A DNA stretch of 49,431 bases from Paenibacillus radicis (ex Gao et al. 2016). GTDB taxonomy: Bacteria > Bacillota > Bacilli > Paenibacillales > Paenibacillaceae. Location: contig NZ_BMHY01000002.1 of the NCBI RefSeq assembly GCF_014641555.1, positions 283,834 through 333,264 of the forward strand, written 5' to 3'. Positions within the stretch are counted from its first letter, which is position 1. Every line of letters begins with the position of its first letter. Shown piece after piece: positions 36,680 through 43,620 of the stretch. The notes beneath the pieces were generated by a model. That model saw nothing but the letters and a program-made list of their open reading frames with translations. It was not told where the DNA came from and searched no databases. A program made the translations under genes and the position numbers.

Positions 36680-37573
36680 ATGAGCAAGACGGTTTCTGCC
36701 GGAGACGTCACAGGCAACAGCCTTGGCGCAGCCGGAACGAAGGGGTCGGTCAAACGCCGTTCGGCCGCGGTGTCGGCAATCAGTTATCTGCTTCTGACCG
36801 CAGGGCTGGCCGTCATGGTATTTCCGTTCATATGGATGATCGCGACCTCGTTGAAAACGCCGCAGGAAATGTATTCCCTCAGTCTGATTCCGCAATTGCC
36901 GGCTTGGGATAATTACAAGGCGTTATTCACTGGCTCGCCTTTCGGAACCTGGATCATTAACAGCTTCATTGTGGCGGTAATCGCCACGGCGAGCGTCTGT
37001 TTGTTCGATACGATGATCGGCTACATATTGGCGAAATTCCATTTTCACGGTAAAAAAACGATTTACCTCTTTATTCTGAGCACGCTGATGGTGCCGACGG
37101 AAATGCTGATCATACCGTGGTTTCTTTATTCCTCCAAGCTGGGCTGGGTGGATACGTATTGGGGCATTTTATTTCCCGGCCTGATTACGGCCTTTGGTAT
37201 TTTTCTAATGAGGCAGTTCATGGAATCGGTACCGTCCGATCTGCTGGATGCTGCGCGAATAGACGGGATGAGCGAGTGGGGCATTTTGTTTAAAATCGCC
37301 TTCCCGCTTGTCCGCTCAGCTATTGCGACGCTGTGCATTTTAACTTTTCTCGGAAGCTGGAATTCCTTCATCTGGCCGTTAATCATTACGCAGACGGAGG
37401 GACGGTTCACGATTCCAGTCGGTATGGCCTTCTTCTCTAGCGAAGCGAAGGACAGCAGCAATTGGATTCAGATTATGGCGGGAGCCACAGTCTCGGTGCT
37501 GCCACTGTTGCTTGTGTTTGTCGTATTTCAGAAGCAGATCATCCGCGGTATTGCGACGACAGGGTTAAAGTAA
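36680..37573 (+). CDS. Sugar-type ABC transporter permease (UgpE/LacG-like)
   Basis: A 297-residue partner permease with six hydrophobic segments. The early motif MVFPFIWMIATSLKTPQEM and the coupling loop LLDAARIDGMSEWGILFKIAFPLVRS are typical of the MalG/UgpE class; TFLGSWNSFIWPLIIT follows. It begins 20 bp after the first permease with GAAAGGGG. It is the last gene of the operon, which ends at the terminator shared with the convergent peptidase gene. Confidence 0.93.
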   Translation: MSKTVSAGDVTGNSLGAAGTKGSVKRRSAAVSAISYLLLTAGLAVMVFPFIWMIATSLKTPQEMYSLSLIPQLPAWDNYKALFTGSPFGTWIINSFIVAVIATASVCLFDTMIGYILAKFHFHGKKTIYLFILSTLMVPTEMLIIPWFLYSSKLGWVDTYWGILFPGLITAFGIFLMRQFMESVPSDLLDAARIDGMSEWGILFKIAFPLVRSAIATLCILTFLGSWNSFIWPLIITQTEGRFTIPVGMAFFSSEAKDSSNWIQIMAGATVSVLPLLLVFVVFQKQIIRGIATTGLK

Positions 37574-37595
37574 AGTAATATATAGAGGAAAAAGA

Positions 37596-37649
37596 AAAGC
37601 GGCATCCGGCAAATGAGCAGATCATTTCTGCTCGGCCGGAGGCCGCTTT
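37596..37649. terminator. Terminator shared by the ABC operon and the convergent peptidase gene
   Basis: AAAGCGGC / GCCGCTTT outer arms, CCGGC/GCCGG middle and GAGCAGA/TCTGCTC inner arms. It overlaps the last codons of the minus-strand gene. Confidence 0.8.
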
Positions 37650-38281
37650 CCGCGTTTCAGTTCAGCGATGGAATACCCAAAGTCCATCTGGAGATGCGGG
37701 TAATCCCGGAAGTTTTTCCAGTCTCCGCCCCAAATGAAGCCTAACTTTTTAGCAATCGCTACAACTTCCATCCAGTCCGCTTTGCCATTTCCGTTGCCGT
37801 CATATTCCATATCCCAGACGACGCTGTTGTCCTCGACTGTCCGCAGTGCAAAATCGATAGCGAGACCGTAATTATGATACGACTCCCCTCCCCGAACGTT
37901 TGTCACGATCGGTCCGCTCTTGCTGCGGCCTTGCTCGTAAAGGCGATCCTGCTCCTCACTCGTTCGCATTCCGTCCGTAATAAGAATCGTAATGCCGATC
38001 TTTGCCGTTTGTGCGACAAGCTCATCCTTCTTGGCAGCTACAATGGGATGCAGCTTTGGAATTTCGCCGGCGGGAGCTGTTTCCCATTTCGATACGGTGT
38101 CTGGAGTGGAAAGCAGCCGCTCAAGCACATTCAAACCGCTGATGCTGCTCCATAGCAGTGCAGCAATCATAGCTAGAATGAGGGCGGTCATGAACGGATT
38201 TCGTTTCGGTTTTCGTCTTGCTAAAGGCTGACCATGTCCGATAGCGTGCTCATTTGGCGACCATTGATTTTGAGGTGTCAT
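37622..38281 (-). CDS. M15-family peptidoglycan peptidase (CwlK/VanY-like), membrane anchored
   Basis: A 219-residue protein. One hydrophobic segment (residues about 31-49) follows a basic N-terminus, so the catalytic domain faces outside. Zinc and substrate residues of the M15 fold are visible: ITDGMRTSEEQDRLYEQGRS (substrate-binding Arg region), SYHNYGLAIDF (SxHxxGxAxD, zinc His and Asp) and DYPHLQMDFG (second zinc His). The CwlK group cuts L-Ala-D-Glu bonds; VanY relatives remove terminal D-Ala. The exact bond cleaved is not determined. It converges on the ABC operon. Confidence 0.9.
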   Translation of the reverse strand: MTPQNQWSPNEHAIGHGQPLARRKPKRNPFMTALILAMIAALLWSSISGLNVLERLLSTPDTVSKWETAPAGEIPKLHPIVAAKKDELVAQTAKIGITILITDGMRTSEEQDRLYEQGRSKSGPIVTNVRGGESYHNYGLAIDFALRTVEDNSVVWDMEYDGNGNGKADWMEVVAIAKKLGFIWGGDWKNFRDYPHLQMDFGYSIAELKRGKRPPAEQK

Positions 38282-38396
38282 ATTCTAGTAATCTCCTAAA
38301 TTTGACTCTATCATACTAGTGTAGCATAGAAGTTTCCCCGTCACCCCCGACCTGAGTTGGGGTTAGCTGGTTTGGAGAGACAGACGGGGATGGCGA

Positions 38397-39335
38397 TTAC
38401 GTTGGCAGGTGATTGTCTTTGCCGCCTACACGGGCTTTGGCGGTGCGGGCATATTCCGATGGAGACATGCCCGTCGATTTCTTGAAATCGCGGGAGAAAT
38501 AGTGGATGCTGCCATAGCCAAGCGCAGCCGCAATTTCCGTATAGTTAAGCGCATGCTCGCGAATAAGCGTTTTTGCTTCCTCGATCTTCAGCAGCTTGAA
38601 ATATTCGATCGCTCCCGTTCCTGTCTGGGAGTGGAAAATTTCCTTCAGACGGCTTTTGCCAAGATGCGTTTCCTTGCACAGCTGTTCCAGAGTTAATGGC
38701 TCGGAAAGCTTCGATTTCATAAAATCGATGATGCCCCCCACGATGCGCTGCTCGGCCTTCTCCGTCTGAATCGATGAAGGTCTGCGTACTCCGGCAGCGC
38801 GGCTCTGTTCAGCGGACCTCTCCGCATCCATGCCGCGTACCAGCCGGATGAGAAGCGCCTCCAAGTAACCCTTCATCGCTTGTTCGCTGGCGAAGGGGGC
38901 ATCCGGATTCCGGATCAGCTCATGAACGGAAGGATTATCGTAGGGAGGAAGAAAGGAATGGAAGCCCTCCTGCAATAGCAGCGACAGCAAATTGCGCTCC
39001 GGTGTTCCAAGCGGCAGCAATAAGTTGGCAAAACGGTCCATGTAAGCCGAACGGCATTCAAAGGCCAGCACGATCAGATTCGGCGGTTTATGCCCGTCGC
39101 CGACCCGAACGGTATGAAATTCGCCGGGCTTATGGAATATAATCATCCCTTGAGTAAGCTCGTAGGTCCGATCGTCCGCACGCACCTCAACCGCACCCTT
39201 ATCCACGTAAAGCATTTCCCAGAAATCATGCTGCTCCCCTTCGAACACATACCCTCTTGTATATTCAAAATAATGAAATGAAATCAGTTTATTAACCGTG
39301 ATTACTTCCTGAAGCGTTAGCCGGTTGAAATCCAT
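38397..39335 (-). CDS. AraC-family transcriptional regulator with N-terminal cupin domain
   Basis: A 312-residue regulator. Residues about 20-110 form a cupin sensor domain (HDFWEMLYVDKGAVEV, QGMIIFHKPGEFHTV). Residues about 205-300 hold the two helix-turn-helix motifs (EPLTLEQLCKETHLGKSRLKEIF and NYTEIAAALGYGSIHYFSRDFKKSTGMSPSEY). I start it at the ATG at 39335 (AAAGGA nine bases upstream) in preference to the TTG one codon earlier. It is divergent from the isomerase/dehydrogenase pair and probably controls it in response to a sugar. The 16-bp palindrome at 39444 is a candidate binding site. Confidence 0.92.
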   Translation of the reverse strand: MDFNRLTLQEVITVNKLISFHYFEYTRGYVFEGEQHDFWEMLYVDKGAVEVRADDRTYELTQGMIIFHKPGEFHTVRVGDGHKPPNLIVLAFECRSAYMDRFANLLLPLGTPERNLLSLLLQEGFHSFLPPYDNPSVHELIRNPDAPFASEQAMKGYLEALLIRLVRGMDAERSAEQSRAAGVRRPSSIQTEKAEQRIVGGIIDFMKSKLSEPLTLEQLCKETHLGKSRLKEIFHSQTGTGAIEYFKLLKIEEAKTLIREHALNYTEIAAALGYGSIHYFSRDFKKSTGMSPSEYARTAKARVGGKDNHLPT

Positions 39336-39443
39336 CAAGAGACATCCTTTCCCGGTACCTGCCGGTTATAAGATTACGCTTGCAATTTTATCATACTTCC
39401 ATCCCGCATTGTGCAAAACGTCCGGCTGATTGGCTAAAGTCGC

Positions 39444-39466
39444 AGGGCCAGCTGTCCCTCTATAAT
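39444..39466 (+). promoter_or_regulatory. Promoter of the isomerase operon with palindrome at the -35 position
   Basis: A perfect TATAAT (39461-39466) stands beside a 16-bp palindrome AGGG-c-CAGCTG-t-CCCT (39444-39459, one mismatched pair) that covers the place of a -35 box. No -35 consensus exists, which fits an activator-dependent or repressed promoter. Confidence 0.5.
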
Positions 39467-39497
39467 GGGCTTACAGTTGAACGAGGAGGGCATGCAA

Positions 39498-40352
39498 ATG
39501 GCGTTAAAAAAAGGAATTAATGCGTGGTCGTTTCCTGCGGACCTTAGCGTACGGGAGAGCATCCTGCTGGCTGCGGATGCAGGCTTTGACGGTATCGAGC
39601 TGTCGCTTAACGCGACTGGCGAGCTTAGTCTGGAGAGCACAGAGGAGCAGCTTCGTGAAATCCGCAGTATAGCGGATGATGCTGGCATTGCACTGACAAG
39701 CCTTGCGAGCGGCCTTTACTGGGATTATCCATTGACGAGCGCCAATGCTGAAACCCGGCAAAAAGCGAAGGACGTAGCGAAAAAGCAGCTTGAATCGGCA
39801 GCGATTCTTGGCGTAGATACGATTCTTATTGTGCCCGGCGCGGTTGGCGTCGATTTTATACCGGGGTCTGAGGTTGTGCCTTATGACCAAGCCTATGATA
39901 ATGCCCTAGAGGGCTTCCAGTCGCTTGCTCCCCTTGCGGAAGCGGTCAAAGTTGCGATCGGGATTGAAAATGTATGGAACAAGTTTTTGCTGTCGCCGCT
40001 GGAAATGCGGGGCTTCATCGACGCAGTAGGCTCTGATTATGTCGGCTCGTACTTTGACGTCGGCAACGTCGTGTATGCGGGTTACCCGGAGCATTGGATT
40101 TCGATATTGAACAAGCGGATTAAAAAAGTGCATTTCAAAGACTACCGCAGACAAGCCGGAGGGCTGCACGGTTTCGTTGATCTGCTTGCCGGTGACGTCA
40201 ACTATCCGGAAGTGGTGAAGGCGCTCGGCGAGATTGGCTATGACGATTATGTTATTGCGGAGATGATCCCGCCTTATACGCATCATACGAAGCAAATCAT
40301 TTACAATACATCGGCGGCAATGGACGCTATCTTGGGAAGGACGGAACGCTAA
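39498..40352 (+). CDS. Sugar phosphate isomerase/epimerase family protein (xylose isomerase-like TIM barrel)
   Basis: A 284-residue AP-endonuclease-2-type TIM barrel. Motifs at strand ends fit metal-dependent sugar isomerases and epimerases: GFDGIELSLNATGE, VDTILIVPGAVG, VAIGIENVWNKF (metal Glu), VGSYFDVGNV (metal Asp), KKVHFKDYRR (metal His) and YVIAEMIP. The start at 39498 (MALKKGINAWSF) is chosen because GAGGAGG lies seven bases upstream; earlier in-frame ATGs are too close to that site or lack one. Overlap with the next gene (TAATG) shows translational coupling. The substrate is unknown; pairing with a Gfo/Idh/MocA dehydrogenase is typical for inositol or keto-sugar pathways. Confidence 0.88.
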   Translation: MALKKGINAWSFPADLSVRESILLAADAGFDGIELSLNATGELSLESTEEQLREIRSIADDAGIALTSLASGLYWDYPLTSANAETRQKAKDVAKKQLESAAILGVDTILIVPGAVGVDFIPGSEVVPYDQAYDNALEGFQSLAPLAEAVKVAIGIENVWNKFLLSPLEMRGFIDAVGSDYVGSYFDVGNVVYAGYPEHWISILNKRIKKVHFKDYRRQAGGLHGFVDLLAGDVNYPEVVKALGEIGYDDYVIAEMIPPYTHHTKQIIYNTSAAMDAILGRTER

Positions 40353-41374
40353 TGCTGCGAATCGGATTGATTGGACTAGGTTTTATGGGCAGATCGCACC
40401 TGGAAAATTACCTTCGTTTGGAACGGGAAGGCGCGGAAATTGAAGTGGTAGCGTTATGCGATATGGACGCCAACAAGCTGGCTGGCGGCAGTGCGGGAGG
40501 CAATATCGATACTTCCTCAGAGAATGAAATCGATTTTAACCGGTTCAGCAAATATGCCTCTGTTCAAGACATGCTGGATAAGGAGCAGCTTGACGCTGTC
40601 GACATTACGCTGCCGACTTTCTTGCACCGGGAAGTAGCGGTTCAATGCTTGAACGCGGGCTTGCATGTACTTTGCGAGAAGCCGATGGCCATGAACGCTG
40701 AAGATTGCGATGCGATGATTGCGGCTGCTGAGGCGAACGGCAAGCAGTTGATGATTGGCCACTGCTTACGCTTCTGGCCGGCATACGTTTATTTGAAGGA
40801 CATTGTAACGAGCGGCAAGTTTGGCAAGGCAACGAGCGGCGTCTTTTACCGCGGCGGCGGCACGCCGAGTTGGGGACCTTGGGTGCTGCAAAAAGAAAAG
40901 GGCGGCGGTGCTCTGCTCGATATGCATGTACATGATACGGATGCGATCCACTGGCTGTTCGGCAAGCCGGAAGCGGTATCCTGCAGCGGCAAGAACGTAA
41001 TTGTAGGAAGCGGCTATGATATCGTATCGACCAACTATCGCTATGAGGACGGCAACGTCGTTAATGCCTGCGTAGACTGGACGCTGAATGGTGATTTTGG
41101 CTTCGAAATGGGCTTTAGAGTTAATTTTGAAGGCGGCAATATCCAGTTTAATGGTGATCGGGTAAAAGTTAATCCAAATGACAGCGCAGGCTTCGAGCCG
41201 CAGCTGTCGCCTGATCAAGGCTACTATTTTCAACTAAAATATTTTGTCGAGACTGTTGCCAGCGGCGGTCAAATTGCGGAAGCGACTTCCGTAAGCGCAA
41301 AAGGCAGCATTCAAATTATTGAAGCCGAGCGTGAATCGGCCGATAATCGCGGGGAATGGGTAGCTGTGAAATAA
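40352..41374 (+). CDS. Gfo/Idh/MocA-family NAD(P)-dependent oxidoreductase
   Basis: A 340-residue dehydrogenase acting on a sugar or cyclitol. The Rossmann fold starts with IGLIGLGFMGRSHLENY. The catalytic motif CEKPMAMN carries the EKP Lys, and the second domain has GGGALLDMHVHDTDAIHWLFG with the catalytic Asp/His pair. Length is standard. It is the second gene of a coupled pair with the isomerase/epimerase and is followed by a terminator, so the pair is the whole operon, probably under the divergent AraC regulator. Confidence 0.92.
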   Translation: MLRIGLIGLGFMGRSHLENYLRLEREGAEIEVVALCDMDANKLAGGSAGGNIDTSSENEIDFNRFSKYASVQDMLDKEQLDAVDITLPTFLHREVAVQCLNAGLHVLCEKPMAMNAEDCDAMIAAAEANGKQLMIGHCLRFWPAYVYLKDIVTSGKFGKATSGVFYRGGGTPSWGPWVLQKEKGGGALLDMHVHDTDAIHWLFGKPEAVSCSGKNVIVGSGYDIVSTNYRYEDGNVVNACVDWTLNGDFGFEMGFRVNFEGGNIQFNGDRVKVNPNDSAGFEPQLSPDQGYYFQLKYFVETVASGGQIAEATSVSAKGSIQIIEAERESADNRGEWVAVK

Positions 41375-41408
41375 AGCTGCGGCAATCGCAGATCTAAAAG
41401 AAAGAGTG

Positions 41409-41437
41409 AAACCTCTCCGGTTTAGGGGAGGTTTTTC
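41409..41437 (+). terminator. Terminator of the isomerase/dehydrogenase operon
   Basis: AAACCTCTCC / GGGGAGGTTT with loop GGTTTA, followed by TT. Confidence 0.88.
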
Positions 41438-41550
41438 ATTTCCATTTGTTCGGCTGCTTTGCTGCTGGATTAGGCGCTATTTTCCAACTGTTGCGATATA
41501 ATAGGAAGGGCTGTGCTGTAGATATCGTTCGTTAGAAGGGAGCTTGGGCG

Positions 41551-42150
41551 ATGCGTTATGTATGCAGGAAAGTAGAAGGGCCGATTGAATCGGTGAAATG
41601 GGACGGGCTGGAGGCTGTATCTCTCGTTCAAGTAGTGAGCGGTGAGGCCGCGAGGCTGCAAACCTCCGTTAAGGTGTGCTGGTCGGAGGACGCTCTCATG
41701 GTCCGCTTCGATTGCGAGGACGACCACCGTGTAGCGACGATGACGGAGCGCGATGCTCCGCTTTACCAAGAGGATGTTGTTGAAATTTTTCTGGATGCTG
41801 CCGGCAAAGGCCGCCAGTACCGGGAATTCGTCATCAGTCCGCGCAACATCGTGTATGATGCGTCGATCGGCAATGATGGTGAAGGAAATATCGATATAAA
41901 TGTGGGGTGGAATGCAGAGGGCTTGCAGACCTCGGTTATTGAAGGGGAAAGTGGAGCTTGGGCTTGCGAGCTGTACATCCCGTTCATTAACTTCGACGCT
42001 GTGCCTGTTGTTGGTACCGAGTGGCGCAGCAACATGTACAGGATTGACGATGACAAGCAAGGCAACCGTCATTTCTGGTCATGGTCGCCGATAGGTTCGG
42101 TTCATTTTCATCTGCCCAAGCATTTTGGCACGCTAGTATTTGCGGAATAA
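41551..42150 (+). CDS. Carbohydrate-binding family 9-like protein
   Basis: A 199-residue protein composed of a single CBM9/DOMON-like beta-sandwich. The typical pattern is SVKVCWSEDALMVRFDCEDDH, then LYQEDVVEIFLDAAG, YREFVISPRNIVYDA, ACELYIPF and WRSNMYRID, with WSWSPIGSVHFHLPKHFGTLVF at the end. Homologous domains are usually attached to secreted xylanases or outer-surface proteins, but here there is no signal peptide and no other domain, so the protein seems to be cytoplasmic. Its role is unknown; sensing or sequestering a carbohydrate is one possibility. Own terminator follows. Confidence 0.85.
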   Translation: MRYVCRKVEGPIESVKWDGLEAVSLVQVVSGEAARLQTSVKVCWSEDALMVRFDCEDDHRVATMTERDAPLYQEDVVEIFLDAAGKGRQYREFVISPRNIVYDASIGNDGEGNIDINVGWNAEGLQTSVIEGESGAWACELYIPFINFDAVPVVGTEWRSNMYRIDDDKQGNRHFWSWSPIGSVHFHLPKHFGTLVFAE

Positions 42151-42178
42151 TAGAAGTCTCATAAATTTCGAGATGAAA

Positions 42179-42225
42179 AGAACCATCAATTCCACTTTAA
42201 TCGTGGTTTTGAAGGTTCTTTTTCT
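42179..42225 (+). terminator. Terminator of the CBM9-like gene
   Basis: AGAACC-a-TCAA / TTGAAGGTTCT outer arms with inner CCAC/GTGG, followed by TTTTT. It closely resembles the terminator at 4123-4164. Confidence 0.82.
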
Positions 42226-42366
42226 ATATTATCGAATTCTCTCAGCAAGGTTTACCCTTTGGGGCAGCCCCATCTTTAAGTTTTTCCGTACCGTACGCCT
42301 CCCGGCAGGCGGTGCCATCGTGAAACGCGGTGCTCGGTCGCACGTCGGCGGTCAAACCTCGTATTG

Positions 42367-42574
42367 TTAGCGAAGCTCGTTCGCTTTTTAGCGAACTTAA
42401 CTTCGCAGTTGCCCCTCTCGCGGCGGGTCACTTTCCCATTAACGAAGAGCTTTTCGCTATTCGTGAACCTGCGTTCATGAATAGCGAAATTTGCTTCGCT
42501 GTTTTCAGAGGAGGGTCCAAGAACACCCTCTTACAGCGAAACTGACTTCGCTATTTTGCGAACCCGCTTCGCTC
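42367..42574. repeat. Palindromic repeat array, block IV, with a 36-bp hairpin core
   Basis: Units such as AGCGAACTTAACTTCGC and GCGAACCCGCTTCGC surround a core at 42453-42488. The core arms are TTCGCTATTCGTGAAC and GTTCATGAATAGCGAA, with only one mismatched pair and a 4-base loop. The array fills much of the 545-bp gap between the CBM9-like and 42696 genes. The stretch 42228-42366 between terminator and array shows nothing I can identify. Confidence 0.88.
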
Positions 42575-42604
42575 TAGTGCTCGTATGATACTTTCAGCCC
42601 CTGG

Positions 42605-42683
42605 GTTCTATAGAACTTAGAACTAACGCTATTTTTTATGATTTCTTATACTGAGATCAACGGTACTAGAAATAGCGTTAGTT
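42605..42683. promoter_or_regulatory. Perfect palindrome and 14-bp inverted repeat upstream of the 42696 gene
   Basis: GTTCTATAGAAC (42605-42616) is a perfect 12-bp palindrome. Five bases on, AACTAACGCTATTT (42621-42634) is repeated exactly as its complement at 42670-42683, with 35 bases between. The right arm ends 12 bases before the ATG. With no T-run it is unlikely to be a terminator; operator pair or leader hairpin are the options. Confidence 0.55.
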
Positions 42684-42695
42684 TGGGGGAAAGTC

Positions 42696-43463
42696 ATGTT
42701 CATTCGTAAAATGGCAACCGCATACGTCACTGTAATGACGATTGTTTTGTTTTTTGCATGGCAATATAACGGTCTGTGGACTGAGGAGTGGGAGGCGGCA
42801 TCTGACTTTGCAGGATGGGCTGTCATCGTCTCGATCTACGCGTTTCCCGCTGTTTTCATATACGGTATTGCCGTTTCTATATGCATTGAAATTATTATGG
42901 CAAAGCTCACCATTCATGCTGCGTTCAAATGGGTGGTTTCAGCAACTTTGCACCTGAGTTTTGGCTTCTTATGCTCGCTTCCTTTTCAATCTGTTTTTTT
43001 CGGTTTCATTGGAGCAGGGGCTGCCTTTTATTTTTTCTTAGTGGACCAATTGGTCATTTGGTGTATTCGCAGGTTGAATCGTCGTACTCGCGTGACTCTG
43101 CTCGCCGTCCCATTGGTCTTATTTGTATTTAGCTATGCCGCACTGCTAATCGACTCGCCTGCAAAACCGTATACACCCCCTTTTTCTGCTGAGGAAGCCG
43201 TTCATTTCGCAACATCAGGCAGCGGTTCAACTATTGATAATTTTCCTAAGGAGATTGGTACCATGCAGCTTGAAATTCAGGGCTACACGGTGGAGAGGGA
43301 GACGGCTGTTACACCTCTTGGTACGAAGGAGCAGTACCGGGTTGCATTCATAGAACGATGGATGAAAGGGAGCGAAGGCGGTGAGCACCGAATGTACTAT
43401 ACAGTCACTAGAGGTTCATTGGAGGCAGCTGGAAGTGACGGGCCACGGCCGCCCTATCATTAG
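42696..43463 (+). CDS. Hypothetical polytopic membrane protein
   Basis: A 255-residue protein with about five hydrophobic segments in residues 5-160 (VTVMTIVLFFAWQYNG, VIVSIYAFPAVFIYGIAVSICI, LHLSFGFLCSLPFQSVFFGFIGAGAAFYFFL, LLAVPLVLFVFSYAALL). A polar C-terminal part (about 165-255) is probably outside, with an Ala/Glu start and a short alpha/beta domain (MQLEIQGYTVERETAV, YRVAFIERWMKGS). I do not recognise the family. Ribosome-binding site GGGGGA. Expression may be controlled by the inverted repeats just upstream. Confidence 0.8.
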   Translation: MFIRKMATAYVTVMTIVLFFAWQYNGLWTEEWEAASDFAGWAVIVSIYAFPAVFIYGIAVSICIEIIMAKLTIHAAFKWVVSATLHLSFGFLCSLPFQSVFFGFIGAGAAFYFFLVDQLVIWCIRRLNRRTRVTLLAVPLVLFVFSYAALLIDSPAKPYTPPFSAEEAVHFATSGSGSTIDNFPKEIGTMQLEIQGYTVERETAVTPLGTKEQYRVAFIERWMKGSEGGEHRMYYTVTRGSLEAAGSDGPRPPYH

Positions 43464-43620
43464 GTTTATAGAATAGAGCGTGAGTTCAAGAGCTAATCCA
43501 TTTACCAATAACTAAGCAATGCCGCATTGACCGGCCTTTGTTACGATATAGAGATTGCAGCTCTTCCAATCTAGCGGATCAACTTATCTGTTAGAAGAAT
43601 CGAAGAGAAGGGGGATCTCG

